DNA from: Dallia pectoralis
Lineage: Eukaryota; Chordata; Actinopteri; Esociformes; Umbridae
Length of the DNA: 64,000 nt
Direction: 5' to 3'
NCBI GenBank assembly: GCA_029465975.1
Contig: CM055753.1
Coordinates: forward strand, 8,028,821 to 8,092,820
The stretch's first letter is position 1. Each line of letters starts with the position of its first letter. A program made the translations under genes and the position numbers. The notes beneath the pieces are model-generated. The model was not told the DNA's origin and searched no databases. It saw only the letters and a list, made by a program, of their open reading frames with translations. This document shows positions 1 through 13,286 of this stretch, in pieces.

Positions 1-415
1 GAATCACCAATAGCGATATAAATATTTACTACAGATATTGGCAAATGATTTTCCTCATCAATGAATCGTTAACAAAATCATCTGCTGAACATGAATGACT
101 TGGCAACAAATAACAGGATAGATTTTAGCAGTGACGTTTGTGTTCATGGGCGTGTGAAGTGAACAGGATCTGTGATGGATTGGGTGTCATCCTGATCTAT
201 TGCTTCTAATGTGTTGATAATATTAAATAAATGTACAGTATCTACGGCGAAAGACTGGCTGCGTTGTATAGATTGCCAGAGAGGACAGAACCCTGTTGAT
301 CTTACATCAACTGTGTTCAAAGTATCAGCTATACAATTATAGAATATTTGGAAATGACCATGAGTAAAAAAAAATCTAATACAGTTGAGAACTTGACATT
401 TTCAGATTAAATATA

Positions 416-435
416 TACACACACACACACACACA
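416..435. repeat. (CA)n microsatellite
   Basis: About ten uninterrupted CA dinucleotides follow a short TA run. It is an ordinary microsatellite within the presumed TENT4A intron. Confidence 0.9.
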
Positions 436-1432
436 TAATAAAATGAGTATTTGTGTATGACATTGTAATCGCGCTCACGTAATGCCTTAGGTGTTGATTA
501 GCCAACCAGGTTGGGCTAAAATTGTTCATCTCAACAATTAATATGGCTGACAGCACCAGAGCATGTTTCTTCAGTCCCGGGCGTTTAGCGAGGTGTTCTC
601 AACGCAGCTGGGATGTGAGGTCAACGAAACATGCACAGTGAAAGCAGACGGGCACTTTATTTCAAAAGTACAAGCCTCGTTTGAATCGTGTACGGTAAAA
701 GAAGCAGCAGAGCGTCGTCGTGTTCCTGGGTACTGATGGTGTCATAGGAAATTAAAATCACATCAGCAGGAGTGACACTGTACAGATTCTAACATTAACC
801 GACACAGATGTCGAGAGTTTAATTCCACTGCCATTAAACAAGGTCAGACAATAGTATGTGCCACAGGCAGACTCATTAATAGGCTGGTATTCCTGTCAAA
901 CAAACGAGATATAGGGGATGGCCAGGCAGTAACGAGCGCCAATCATCATATTCCACATATACAATTACACTTGTCCTTCATTTGTCTAGTTTATTAAACC
1001 ACAGAAACATGTTAAGCACTTAGACCTAAATATCGTTTGTCCAGTAGGCGCTACAACATTATGCAACCTAAGGGACCACAACATTGGAGCGTTTGAAATA
1101 CTGAAACCCGTGGATTACACATTTGAATGACAAATTTGTATATTACCTGAAGATTTAAAAAAATGTAATGGAACATCTTTATAGCCCTTTTTGTGGGGCT
1201 GTTGTGCTTCTAAAAGTTTGTTTGGTACCTGAGTTGGTTAAGAATCTTCCAGAAGGACAATGATCCAATGCATTTATTGAACGATTAACCCAACGATGTC
1301 TCACCGACCACAGAATCAGGTTGACACCAGCCAACCCAAATCCATTAGTGGAAACTCAATGAAGTACCATAAGTAGAACACAACAGGAGAATCGCAAGGA
1401 AGAACCACTGACTCTAAAGGACCCGGAGAGCG

Positions 1433-1806
1433 TTAAAACGGATAAACAATCCCAAGTGCCACCTCGTCTTCTCCCACCACATGAAACATTTTAGGAAAAG
1501 ACTCAATATGGTCCTTGGTAAAGGGAGTGTGTCCAAAGTTAAATCCAGGGGAGGCAATAACTAGACTAAAAGTTGCCAATGGTTGCACAGCAAATCCAGA
1601 ACCAGTCTCAAAACTCCACAACTGACTCTCACGTACAATGCATGTGGCATGTAGAACTGTGGATCGGGGTTCCCCAACGTTGTTACAACTGTGACAGAAT
1701 AGTCATACTTCAAATAGAACTTTGTGAATGAACGATGATCCATCAAAATCCTTAAGCGCGGGAAAGCAATATAACCAGATAAGACAGCACTCAGGCCAGC
1801 TCAACC
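1433..1806 (-). pseudogene. Unidentified frameshifted coding-like relic
   Basis: On the minus strand a protein-like reading begins near 1806, passes through LMDHRSFTKFYLKYDYS and TLGNPDPQFYMPHALYVR, and then continues in another frame from about 1640 as RESQLWSFETGSGF, NFGHTPFTKDHIESF and VGEDEVALGIVYPF before a stop at 1433. The shared VR at the crossover suggests a single-base frameshift rather than two genes. The composition looks coding (balanced hydrophobic, aromatic and charged residues, no low complexity). I do not recognise the family. It could be a decayed transposon or processed-gene fragment in the TENT4A intron, or chance. Confidence 0.3.
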
Positions 1807-4610
1807 TGACAGTTGAGTGCACACAATTTATTAACTGAAGTTTTGCTTCCATTAAAGGCAAATAATGACAAACTAATTAAATAGATTTCATTTTAATAGT
1901 GTAGGATCAGGGATAATACACTCTAATGTCAATGTTACTCATCTTTACAAAGACGGACAATAACTCTAGAGTTCCCTTCATCTGTATTAATATGCAGGTT
2001 AATAACTATAATAGTAGTCAATAAGCGCTAGATTTAATACCATAGAGGCTTTGTCAATTAAGTGAATAATTCAACACTGTTTAGATGATGATGAACGATT
2101 AAAAGGTTCGGCAGCATGCCTGTGATTTAATATGGCAGAACAATTATTCACACTCCAAAGTAAGCTCACAGGGCCATATCAGAAACCCAGAACAAACACC
2201 ATCAGTAACAGATTCCATGCAGAAAGGGAAACTCAATGTGTTTGTGGAACTAATTCAGTCACATAGAATGGAACACTAACCAAAAACAAAATTATTTCAA
2301 ATTCAGGGGTTCTTATATCATAGTTCATGAATTGAGATGACACGAACAGTAAAGAGACCCTAAATATTTGGCATATGTACTGGTTAAATATAGAATGTGA
2401 AATACGTATCGGAATTGTGCAAAGGAGCAATGTCTAGATGGGTGAGCTGATTGCAGAGGAAGAAAGACCAATGTCCAAGTTCAAGTACCAAATGTCGGCT
2501 TATAAACGCATTTTATAACTGTCAGCTTATAAATCCAAAACTTTAAGTAGGCTGAAAATGGATTTCAATCAAACGGATACTTGGACACACCAAACTCTTC
2601 CAAAACAAACACCTAGACAGTCGTGAATTTGCCAATAGCCATTCAGGAGAACCAAAGCAGGCGTCACCAAACCATACACGTCGCCCAGGAACACAAGACA
2701 GCAGTACACTGGTCTACTAAACCTTGAGAAAGCCATCCAGTAGAACCAGGGCCCTACTACAATACGATTACAGAGAAACACTGAGCGGAGGGACTGTCAC
2801 GGTCACTTACTAGGAGCCCTGGGAGAAGAGACAGGTGGCAGGAGTACAAGTGACTGGCCTGAACCACAGCCTGGTGGAGACACTCGTCAGGACAGGCCCA
2901 CACCACCAACTGACCCAAAAGGTAGTACTCCCATCTGACACAAGTGCCCATCACAGGTGGGTTCAAAGTTGATTCATTAGGTTACAAAACAGGGCTACTG
3001 GGTGAGCACATCTGATCACTGGGTCATTATCCAGTTAAAAAACAAGCGATGTAATTTGCACAGAATAAGCAGGCAGAAAACAGAGTTTAAGCACTATTAA
3101 ACAATTATTAAGCACTAGTATAATATGCATATTGCCTTTAATAAATAGGGGGGAATAAGGGCATAAGAGCAGAAAAAAGTGATGTCACTACTGTGGTATA
3201 TGGTTTCATAACACTCAACTCAGCCACTTACCAATTAGCATTGGAGGTTTAAACCACCAATGTTACAGTATACATGCAATAAACATGCGATTCCCAAATA
3301 AAATCTACGTTTATTTTCAAAACTGTTGAATAAATAAATGCATTCAAATGTCAATTTGTTTACTCGCACTAATTTGATCAACTGAGTGAGGTTTAAAAAA
3401 AATTGACGAATCTCATAGGTCGTTCGATGCTTTTATGTCGCTACCACAGAGATCAACACGAGCGCCCCCGCAGGCCAACTGTTATACTGCATAGGTGTTT
3501 AAATAAAATGTATGGTTATCCAATCAATGTCCAATATCGAAACAAGAGAACAGAACTTGAAATAAATTCACACCTAAATGACAAAACATGCAATCACAGA
3601 TATAAATGTGGACATATGCGAAGTTCCAATAAATATTTCCTACGTTGGCATTGTGAGTGAGGGGTAAGTGTTGCTTTACTAACCAATCAGGTGCAAATAT
3701 CCATTTGTAGTATAACATTAACAGCTTGGCGAATAAAAAGCGACATTGCTAATACTTGTTTTGGGTTAATAAACATGCTTCCCAAAAGTCATCATACAGC
3801 ATATCGTGTTTTATCAAGACGTGTTTGTATCTGATGGCTTCTTATTTGAAAGGAGGTAATGTAGAAATCACCAGGGATTGTATATAAAGCCTTGTGCCAG
3901 ACCAATATCAGGGTATGTCACTAGCCACATACATGGCACGTTGATGAGCTAGATATGTCGGGTAGTTTAATAACATCCGTCATATGATCTAAAGGCTCGT
4001 TCCCTGATCGAACAGTTTGAATGTAGAACCACGAGCCCCGCGTCTGAGTGCCGTGTTGCGCATGCGCACATTCCAGAAGTTAACGAACCCATAGCTCGTG
4101 ACAGTGGAAATGGCTTTGAACCAGTCATCACGCTCAGACTCCCCAAACGTTACAGCTAGCCACAGACAAATAGGTGTTCAGCGTCGCCACTTCACCTGGC
4201 TTAAGGTTACCGGGTCAAGCAAGTGACCGTTAGCTGACCGTATACTAGCAAGTACATCTGGTCAAGTACATTCAGCCACTGCGGAGTGAAACCCTACAAC
4301 CAGCAGCACTACTAGCAGGCAATAGCTAACGGTAGTAATACGAGCCATACACATCGAATAAATTAAGTTCACGTCAACGTAACCGCCACACAAGCGACAA
4401 ATACATAACAAAAATGTCAACTTCACATATGCAAACATGATCTCACACAATCACTGATTGACTTCTTATGGCATAAAATGACCTCCCTGTACACCATTTA
4501 AGCAAAGGTGCTAACGTTAGCTACACTACAGTATCGCCGTAGGTACGAACCGTGTACATAGCTAGCTAGCTAATGCGCTCGGGCAATGAATCAATGAAGC
4601 AACATCTCAC

Positions 4611-5452
4611 CCATCAACGCCGGCGCTGTATTTCCTCGTTTTCCACGGTGTCCCTGTCGCCGAGTTCACAACACAGTTGCCGTTACTGGTCCAGTTGGCA
4701 CGCAGGTAGTTCATCCCATAGGTGCTCGCCCGGTTGTCACTTTTCCTCCGGCCTGGATGGTGAGTGTGGTGATTCAGGGTCGCCGGCGGGTGAGTCGGGT
4801 GACGCTTCACACAGTTCTGTTGTTGGACATTGTACTGGGGCTCCTGGTGATGATGATGGTGCCTCTGGTGATGGTGGTAGTGGTTGACATTATTATGCAT
4901 GCTCTCACTGAAGTTAAAAAACAAATTGACACCCGCGGTTTTGTTCATATTTCCCGTGGTCACATTGACACCGTTACTAGTCCTTCCCAGAAGGCAGTTT
5001 GAAAACGGACTGTCCGTGCTGCGAGATTCCACTGCAGACGAGAGAAGTGTCTTTTGGGGCATTTCTTCTCCCAGCACTGTCGTCACCCGGTTACCGTTGC
5101 ACGGGGTCAACGAGTTAACGTTGTGCACGTTCCCGTTCGCCAACGCAAAGGAGGAGAATGCGGTGCCGTGATTAGAAGTAGTGCCGTTTGCAATAATACC
5201 GTGATGGCTGTTGCTGCCGTATATACCGTGCGTGCTGCTCTTGCTGCTAGATGGCGACGCTGCAACCTTTTTTCCAATGACCAACGCTGGAGAATTAACA
5301 CACAGGTTGTGATTCTGATTATTAAGATGATGATGATGACGATGCTGCTGGCCAGAGTTTCCCTGTACCTGAGCAGTCTCCCAGGCGTTCATCCATATTT
5401 CGTTCGCAGGTCCTTTCTGCTCCGGCTGAATCCAAGCCACCCTCGGATCCAT
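4611..5452 (-). CDS. tent4a: TENT4A (PAPD7) first coding exon: non-canonical poly(A) polymerase, N-terminus
   Basis: TENT4A is a nuclear terminal nucleotidyltransferase that adds A-rich tails, some containing guanosine, to RNAs and thereby affects mRNA stability. Only the N-terminal extension is here: 280 codons plus two bases. The translation starts MDPRVAWIQPEQKGPANEIW, the known start of vertebrate TENT4A. It ends with the conserved PGRRKSDNRASTYGMNYL and GTPWKTRKYSAGVDG segments, which directly precede the catalytic domain in the human protein. The start ATG at 5450-5452 is preceded immediately by an in-frame TGA. The exon ends at 4611 before a GTGAG donor at 4610-4606, so the apparent stop at 4607-4609 is intronic. 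The middle is low complexity, with His-rich runs (around residues 38-41 and 190-205), Asn and Ser. The catalytic core lies outside the window. TENT4B is the main alternative; the SRD5A1-NSUN2 neighbourhood favours TENT4A. Confidence 0.9.
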
Positions 5453-5800
5453 TCAACTTCTTTTTTTCCTGAACCCCTTGCACGCAAACCAACGGGTCCC
5501 GTTAAAACCACGTACTAGTGCGCGGACGAAACGACCGTGCGAGTAAACCGGGTTACTAAGGCAGAGAGAGAGAAGTGCTAAACGCCGAACCGAATGGCGA
5601 CCATTAAAAAAAAAATGGTCCCTTAAACCGCTAGCTGAAAATAACTAGCGAGAGCCTACGGTTCAATATGGCGTATTCTCAAATCAAAGTGCCGTGCGCA
5701 TGTCTGTATGATTTTAAACTATCGGCTAGAACACACCCCGGTCCACCGCCCACTCCATCTCGGCCTCAGCTGGCACACGACTTGACTAATTACAAACCAA
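5453..5800 (-). promoter_or_regulatory. TENT4A 5' UTR / promoter region
   Basis: This is the sequence immediately upstream of the TENT4A start codon on the minus strand. It is locally richer in CpG than its surroundings (for example near 5519-5545). No TATA box or transcription start can be fixed from sequence alone. The assignment rests on position. Confidence 0.45.
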
Positions 5801-8800
5801 CCAATGCTACACTGTAAAATAAACATCTAAATATTCAACTACATGTTTAATACGAATAGAACACACAGTGTCATTACGGCATGATATATATAGATGTCAC
5901 GTAAAATAATTCTGTTTATATGTCAAAGTTTATGCCATCCAACATAGAACTCAGTTCTTGTTGGGATCTTTAGTCCCAAGCAGATAATTAAAATATGAAC
6001 AGACACATACATAATGAGAGGGATTTAAGACATTTTCCAATCAACCACACAGGCATTTTTCAAACTTGCCCACTAAACTTTCTGATGGAACAAGAGAATC
6101 TGGAGCCTATTGACAGCCCATACTGTGATGAGTGTGCTCTATGATGCCTGTTTTTGTCCATACTCACCTGCTGCATCAGGCAGTGCAAAGGGGGAACCCC
6201 CCCCCCCTGCTCTCTCCCTCTCAATAAATGTCATTCCCACACTCTTCCTACTGCCCCTGAATAAGTGCAGTGCTCCATCTCCTTCTTTGCTAACTATCTT
6301 TTCTCGTTCCCTTTCTCTCTGTCGGTCTCTATGGCAGCAAGAAGCTCTGGGTGACAGGCTACTCCAGTGGCCTTACTGACTGAATGAAGCAATCCTCTCG
6401 TTTCATTGGCTCTCCAAGGTTCATGACCCAGGTCTCAGCCCTCAGGCCAAACAGAGTGTGTTTGCGGAAATGTGTATTTGTGTGTGAGGGTTTTTTAGCA
6501 CTGTAACTTAGAAGAATACAGAAATGCTGAGCGTGCGCACACATATAGCTAATTTATTCCACAAATCTGTCTTTTGCATTCCTGTGAGTTTCTATTAGTG
6601 TGTGCTGTTTGTCAGTGTTCATGTGTCTGTGTTCCTATCAGTGCATACTGTCTGTCAGTGTTCATCTGTGTCTGTGTTCCTATCAGTGTGTACTGTCTGT
6701 CAGTGGTCCTATCAGTGTGTACTGTCAGTGTGTGTATTTACGCATGTGTCCTCCTTGCGTTCGGTCGCTTCTACAGGGAAAACAGAGCCCTACTGACACA
6801 GTTATGAAAGCCATTCGTTTTTTATTCTCTCTGTGTACCTGTGAGTCATTTGTGTGTCAAAGAGAGAGAAAGGATCTGTTCAACTGAATCACCCTACTGG
6901 ATCTGGAGGATTCTGGGAGGATTCAGGGAGCAGACTGGGAGGATTCAGGGAGCAGACTGGGAGGATCCAGGAAGCAGACTGGGAGGAGGTATAGGTTGTG
7001 GAGTGTGGTGGGGAGAGCCCTGTTTCAGCACGTCTAGGCATGTCAGAAATACAACGCCCTGACCAATTTTACAAAGACTGCAAATAACTGCTGCAAAAAA
7101 ACATCAGTGAACCTTTCCGATTATACACTAATATTAGCATCACTCATTCACCAAGTTGCAAATAATATTTTTTGGTAGTTCAGATTTTTATAGGTTCTGA
7201 CAGAATTTCTCTTTTGATTTCTCAGACCTTGTCAAGCATCAGAATCTGAAGTGAATATATAGGCTATGGCTTCAGATCAATCTTTTCAGGATCTTTAATC
7301 AGTAGTCCTTTCTTAATAAAAAGTTTTTAAGTTTGTGTGCACGCACATATTAGGTTCTGCACATCTGATTATACAGTCCTGGTTATGCTCATAGGGAATG
7401 GAATACTGTATTGTAAAAATGCCATAAAGACACCCACATAATAGCACAGCACAATGTTCTTGTGAGACAAAAACACCTCATTCAATTACAGCTTGAGTGA
7501 TTACTTGTCAGGTTTCACCAGTAGAACAATTACATTCAGCAACAAATCGACTACCTATCAAAAAAAATCAACTTGTACTGTCTTTCGTTAGAAAAAAAGG
7601 TATTTTTTTAAGTTTTATCTACATGCCGTCCATTTTTTCTCCCCCAAATTGTATCTTTCTTATTTGATCACAGACAAGGTGTTAAACTGTGATTGTTACC
7701 CAGTCCTTACAGGTTTTTGCGGCTACGCATAAGAAATCAATCAAATGTATTTCATAAAGTGCATTTACAAACACCCTGCCTGAACCCAACAGAGCATGCA
7801 TCAACAAGTTGATACACTGCGGCTAGGAAAAACTCCTCGAATTTAAGAAGAAACCTAGAGAGGAACCAGGCTTGGGAGGGTTTGGCAGATTGGAAGCCAA
7901 AACTGTCAGGTAGCATCAGCTGCTCAGCCTGCAACATAGCAGGGGGGCCTTAGAAGGGGTCTGCTATGGTGTTATGAGGACGCTATCGTACGCTGATATT
8001 GTACTCTCAGCTCGTCACAGGAATGATATTCCCAGATGTCAACGGCCCTCCTGCTGCCAAGGTGTTACAGAAAAAAAAGAGCCATGCTTGAAATGATAGA
8101 TTCATCACTTAATGCCTATGACTCACCAAGTTCAAACACACATACAAACCAGTGACGAGGAATTCCCCCTGAAGAACAGCCTACATCAGCCATAGTTCAC
8201 GAAGTGTGGCCGGGAAATAATAACATACTCATTTTTTAATCGGTGAATGACATTAGAACTCAGGAAGGGTTTATTGCGAGTACACGGCTACAAAATAAAT
8301 CATTATTATTGAATCATACATAACTCATCATCATTATATTTGCCTCACAGAGCAGTATGTCATCCAGAGCTGTACTTCAACTTGCCTGTAGTGAACATAA
8401 CAGTAAAATTAGCATATTACCCAGTAACCCCCATTCCGGGACATATTCAAGTGTTGACGGTGGTAGCTCAGAAAACAACATGACGCAACATCAGATGTTT
8501 ATTCAGGGCCATCACATGCCCTAATAGTGAGCCGTTACGCACAGACTAAAAGGAATGAAAAAACTACCCCACAGAAGAAACAATCCAGCAAGCTACAGGG
8601 GGGTGTCTACCCCAATCGGCCGTCGCTATTCAGACATTCACTTCAAGGTGGTAGCACTCTTGAGCTTGAGCTTTGTTGGGTATAGAATTACACCATTGCC
8701 CTGAACAGTCAGTGTGAAATGCCTTCACTGTTAACCGTCGAGATGTGTGTTTTCAATCACAATCCATTACACGACCTGTTAACATATGATTTTCTAGAAA

Positions 8801-9129
8801 TGCAACATCCAATTGAAACTGAGAGATCGAATAGCAACGAAAACCACATTTCGAGCGACAATTTGAAGACAATGGAAGTTCAACTAAATAGCGTCTTCTT
8901 GGCATCGCTTCCATGAGAGTACTTTATATGAAATCATTACCAGTGGGTCTTGGTTCAGAGCTCTTATTTTCCCAGTGAATAGCATTGTCAGGAGTCGTCT
9001 GGTGTTAACGCTCTTGAGTATTCTTCTGAAGAAAACACAAACAAGCCACAACAACCAACCAAAACAGAGCTAACCGTGGGGTCACAGTTCATTGGGTCGA
9101 TCTGTCGTTCAGTCCATCACAGTGATTCA
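5801..9129. other. Intergenic between TENT4A and SRD5A1, including SRD5A1 3' UTR
   Basis: No convincing exon is visible. The segment contains a C homopolymer near 6200, diffuse GTGTTCCTATCAGTG-type imperfect repeats at about 6600-6735, a 22-bp repeat around GGAGGATTCAGGGAGC at about 6897-6985, and an interspersed repeat at 7738-7925. The left part is the 5' flank of TENT4A. The right part must contain the 3' UTR of SRD5A1: minus-strand AATAAA candidates are seen as TTTATT at 8270-8275 and 8498-8503. Confidence 0.6.
7738..7925. repeat. Widespread teleost interspersed repeat fragment
   Basis: The segment contains CTAGGAAAAACTCC and AGAAACCTAGAGAGGAACCA. I recall these blocks from a very abundant interspersed repeat in salmonid and related genomes, where they follow a stretch like ATCAAATGTATTT as here. 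The family name is uncertain. Recognition is from memory of these blocks, not from a library search. Confidence 0.6.
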
Positions 9130-12100
9130 TTATAATATGAATGGCACCAACGCCTTCCTAGACTTGGGGTAGTCTTCAAATTTCTGAAGGTACCACCTGT
9201 AGAGGAAAACCGGAGGACTCATTAGATGTGTTAAAAGGCTCAGGTCATCTCAAACTGTGTGTGTGTGTTTGTTTCCTACCTGTGGTGAGCGAAACCTCTG
9301 CTGGCGAGAACACTGAGGGTGAATATGGAGAACGACGCGCCTTGGATGGACTGACCGGCCAGGGCAAACCCGGCCCACTCTGTAATCTCGCCAAAGAAGT
9401 TGGCTCCGGACACATAGTCAAAAAGACCACCTGCACAGAGGACGTTTGAGTAAAAAGTCTGGGTAGACCACGCCGCGTCAGAACATTACAGAACCAATGT
9501 GACCTAAAAACTATTCTGAACCTGCGTTGCACATCTTGTGCAATGTCTCATCTGTTCATAATAAGATGAAACTGAACCAAGGAGCTAAACGCAGAGAGTT
9601 TAATGGCTGTTAATGGAACAACTGAAGGCTACAACAGTCAAAGTAATAGTACCAAGCATTAGGGGAATATACGGCAATTGCATTTCCATGCTGTACGCAA
9701 TTCTATTCATTGTCATTATAACAATTATGTCATTGTATTTACTATGAAATTAATTGTTTAGCTTTAGATGCCTAATGGAAGTAAACAATCTCCTTAATTA
9801 GAACCAGAGCACAGATATTATAGTATCTACCTGTCTTGGACACAATTCTGGTAAACACAGTGCTATAACTCCTTTTCTCACCATCCCTTTGGTTTCAGAA
9901 TCACCTCCAATTCACCGAAGTTTGACCTCAATTTTGAGTGCTGAGGTAACTGAGGAATACATGGCGCGGCATAAACAATAAAATCCATAAACACGGCACT
10001 AGACCGTAGATGGCTGCTGTACTCCCTCTCTGACAAACACATATGGCCACTGCCTGCCTCCACCACCCAGGCCTCTAGAAGAAAAACGTTTCTCGGGAAT
10101 TCCAGCAGAGTTCCTCTAGCCTGATAAAGAGCGACTACATCTGCATTATGTTGTTTACACCAAAAGGCTTTCGGTTGGACTGCTTCCAAACTATTAATCA
10201 AAAGGTGACCTCATAGGTCGATCTGCCAACTGCTCAACAGGTCATTATATATTGGCTTTGATCTCCATTTCAATTTAAGGAACATTATGCTGGTGTTATT
10301 GTAAAACACCTAGGATAATGTGGATATAGTGTTGCAGGGAAAATGACACAATAACACAATTAGTTAAACTGTATGTCGTGATATATAGTGCCTTCAGGAA
10401 AGTATTCAAAACAAACTCAAAAATGAGCACCGATGCATCCGTGGTCTTTTAATTATCCCTATTTAATTATCCTGTACAACCTAATTAGAGACAATTAAGT
10501 GATTGGACATAATTTAAAAAGAAACACAGCCATGGATAATAGATCCTAGACTTCATATGGAATATCGTATAAAAAAGCAAATCATCCCGCCAGTGAAAAT
10601 GGTCAGAGGCGCATCACGTGATGAGGTTGTGTCTTAGCGTCAGAGACCGGGAGACCAGTTAGGATTCAGGGTAGAAATAAACAGGGCAAAATACAACCAA
10701 ACCTGATCCAGCGTGCACAAGACCTCAGACTGAGGAGCTGACCTGAAGCATACACAGAGAGGACAATGCTGTAATGTCTTCAGAAAGTCTGTGAAAGCTC
10801 GGAAACATCTGTGGGGAAACCTGAAGATGCTCTCCGTCTAATCCGACAGAGTTTGATAGAAGTTGGCGAGAAAACTACTCAAATCCAGTTGTGCAAAGCT
10901 CGGAGAGGCACACCCAGGAACGTTGCTGTGATTGCTGCAAATACCTCTTCTGCAAGGGACTGTACAAAGGGTCTGAAGTTTTGTAAATAAGATATACCTG
11001 TTTGCATTCATTAACCACACATTTCTTAAAAGGTTCATTTGCTTTGTCACCGTCGCTGACAGTGTGTAGACAAATTGTGGAGAATGTAAAGGGATTTGAA
11101 TACTTTCCACAGCCAGTGTATATAATCTGCAGAAGAAAGTAAACATCTGAAAAATCATAAATGTCCTGTGTGTTAGACAAAGCGGTGGTTGGGTCCACTC
11201 ATTAGCTGTATTTCTATGGACCCAATGAGTCAAGACCCGATCTGAACCGACTCACATGGGTGAATTCGGGATCTGGGTCGGGTCTTATGAGATTGTGTTC
11301 TAGTGGACTCGTCCAGACTTGAGAGGGACTTCCACAATGTTATTCTATTCTGAAAATATACAGTAGTGGAAATAAGCCCCTGTGTGCTGTTACGTTGACG
11401 ATATGATTATTGTCTGGTGTTTTTATACCGCCTGGAGCAATGTGGATATTTTTACAGCACACTGTCCAACCCGATCATGGCATCTTGGCAGGGGAAGCCT
11501 GTTTTTCTCTCTCTGCTCTCCCACTCCCCAGAAATGTCTCTGTGACTCACACATACACAGAAAAAGCAGGCAGTGTTTCAAAGAGATCAGTCGCTGCAGG
11601 GCTAGAACTTGCCTGCTGTTGTCAGCGGGACATTTATGTGCCTGTTCGGCAAAATCTAATCTATGTTTTCTATATTATTACTTTTTTTTTTTTACATTTT
11701 AGCGATATACAGGACACAAGTTCACGTTAACTGTCTTTTTATTAACTAACTTATTTAAGAACAGAACCACACAATTGTGACCTTGCAAGCTTGGAGATTC
11801 GACCTAACAACCTGTCATGTATTGGTCACATGCTCCTGCCACTAGCACAGTGGTATTCAAATCTGGACCTTGTTTAGACCTGGGACACCAGGTGTGTGCA
11901 TTAATGAGGTAGAACAGAAAACCAGCAGTCTCTGGACCTTTTAGTGTAAGATTGTAATACCATTGCACTGGAATATCTGCCCAATGTGAGTAGACAGTAT
12001 TCTCATACACGAAAATCTAGATTAAGTTTCTGTGTCGCCTCATTTCAAATGCAAGAATGTCCATTAAATTATTAACGTCATGTCAAGAATAATTCTGGGT

Positions 12101-13286
12101 GATAATTTTTCAAGTAAACTTAAAGAGTTGACAAAAATCTACAGGGAACAGTTGCAGGCATCTCACCTTTCGGTATCTTGTAACCAGTCTCTCCAGACTT
12201 CCTTAAATTCCTCAGGATGTGGTCAGAGTGAATGTTTACCAACCAACCCACCAACCACAGCAGGGAGCCTGGAAATTAACCAATGAAAAATCTGGTTTCA
12301 AAATGACACTCGCCGAAGATGAACAATTAGGTAAAACATTAGAAAGGTTTGCATTTTTATATAGCATTACATCAATGTAAAGAACCTTAAAGAAGATGGA
12401 ATTTGTGAAGGACTGGTTAGTTAGATTAATAGATCATATGTAATCGTAGCATGTAATCTGACCTGTGATGAAGTATGGGCTGGTGACCCAATCAGCCGGG
12501 TAGTCGGCAAAGTGACTCAGGTATCGAACCTGCATGTATCCATTGTAGACGCAGAATACAAAGGCCAGGGCAAACGACGCAAACGGTGTAGCTTTCCCTC
12601 CACGAATTAAAAATGGATATATGAAAGATCTAGAAGAAACAGAACCGATCAATAAACACACTACCAAGCAAGGTTCTAGCTGTTGGGGCTGCATTTCTCG
12701 ACTGCAGTTTTAAAACATTGGCAGATCATTTGTTATCACCAAGAATCAGAGGAGAAGAATCATATATTTTTACTTGTCACTCTTGTAGGTGGTGGTCATC
12801 AACCAAACATGTTTTATAACCAACCAGCCACAAACCCAAGTAGTGGTTGTCATAGTAACTGACCTTAACACACATCCCAACTACACAAACGTCAACAGAG
12901 TAATTAAACGTGTCCCAAAGAAGCAGGCAAACAGCATACTGAAGTGTGCATTGATCACAGAGCCACATGGGATACCTTTGCACATAATGGCAGAAGTACA
13001 TAGCCAGCAGTAACTGATTGGGAAGATGAGTAGTTTTCGAAGCAGAAGTACCCCACACAAGACACAGTGGCACTAGAAAGGCAGGTAGCTCCTGAACAAA
13101 CCAGGCGAATTTGACGTTAATAGCAAATCCATATCTGCTTGTTGTGTATCTGCCATAAGGGACGTTTTCAAAAAGTAAAGTTATGAATGTACAAGCAGCC
13201 ATTAACACCATGAGGTATGCCAGACAGTCCAAGATATACAACTCATCTTCGTCGGAAGCGAAAATCTTTGAAAGAATCACGTCCAT
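9130..13286 (-). CDS. srd5a1: SRD5A1: 3-oxo-5-alpha-steroid 4-dehydrogenase 1, complete
   Basis: SRD5A1 is an endoplasmic-reticulum membrane enzyme that uses NADPH to reduce the delta-4 bond of 3-keto steroids such as testosterone and progesterone. Five coding exons join in frame: 12976-13286, 12463-12629, 12167-12268, 9280-9430 and 9130-9196, giving 265 aa (human 259) with GT-AG junctions throughout. The start is MDVILSKIFA at 13286. An in-frame ATG 45 bases upstream is less likely because it lengthens the N-terminus beyond the family. Visible family motifs are FVQELP (Glu66) and CHYVQR (Tyr101), equivalent to the substrate-contacting Glu57 and Tyr91 of SRD5A2. Others are IYPFLIRGGK, NIHSDHILRNLRK, GLFDYVSGANFFGEITEW and the C-terminal WYLQKFEDYPKSRK. 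Hydrophobic segments fit a multi-pass protein. Resemblance to SRD5A1 rather than SRD5A2 in exon 2 (NGYMQVRYLSHF) and the NSUN2 neighbour settle the paralogue. Intron 3 contains a dead Tc1-like element. Confidence 0.95.
10386..11118 (+). mobile_element. Defective Tc1-like DNA transposon in SRD5A1 intron 3
   Basis: The left end reads (TA)TAGTGCCTTCAGGAAAGTATTC and the right end, reverse-complemented, reads CACTGGCTGTGGAAAGTATTC. This is the inverted repeat typical of a Tc1/mariner family common in salmonid-type genomes, flanked by TA. Inside are fragments matching the 3' part of a Tc1 transposase gene (near 10720-10980: ACCTCAGACTGAGGAG, AACATCTGTGGGGAAACCTG, GATTGCTGCAAATAC). The element is about 733 bp, less than half of full length, and has no usable open frame, so it is internally deleted and immobile on its own. 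It lies opposite to SRD5A1 transcription. Confidence 0.75.
11840..11965. repeat. Possible interspersed repeat fragment in SRD5A1 intron 3
   Basis: The segment AGTGGTATTCAAATCTGGACC followed by a CTGGGACACCAGGTGTG stretch resembles fragments scattered widely in fish genomes. Boundaries and family are not clear. Confidence 0.3.

Larger units (their letters stand above)
1..4610 (-). other. TENT4A intron 1 (partial)
   Basis: This stretch lies downstream, on the minus strand, of the exon 1 splice donor of TENT4A, and I see no nucleotidyltransferase-core exon in it. It is therefore read as the start of a long first intron running off the window. It holds a short (CA)n tract at 416-435 and an unidentified broken coding-like segment at 1433-1806. 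The rest is AT-rich DNA without a recognisable gene. Intron assignment is inference, since the next exon is outside the window. Confidence 0.55.

Noticed and set aside
4607..4609. TGA read as the TENT4A stop codon
   Set aside because: It overlaps the GTGAG splice donor. The exon ends at 4611, where human TENT4A exon 1 also ends.
9245..9532. 95-codon minus-strand frame over SRD5A1 exon 4
   Set aside because: It is a shadow frame. The genuine exon 4 frame reads GLFDYVSGANFFGEITEW between proper splice sites.
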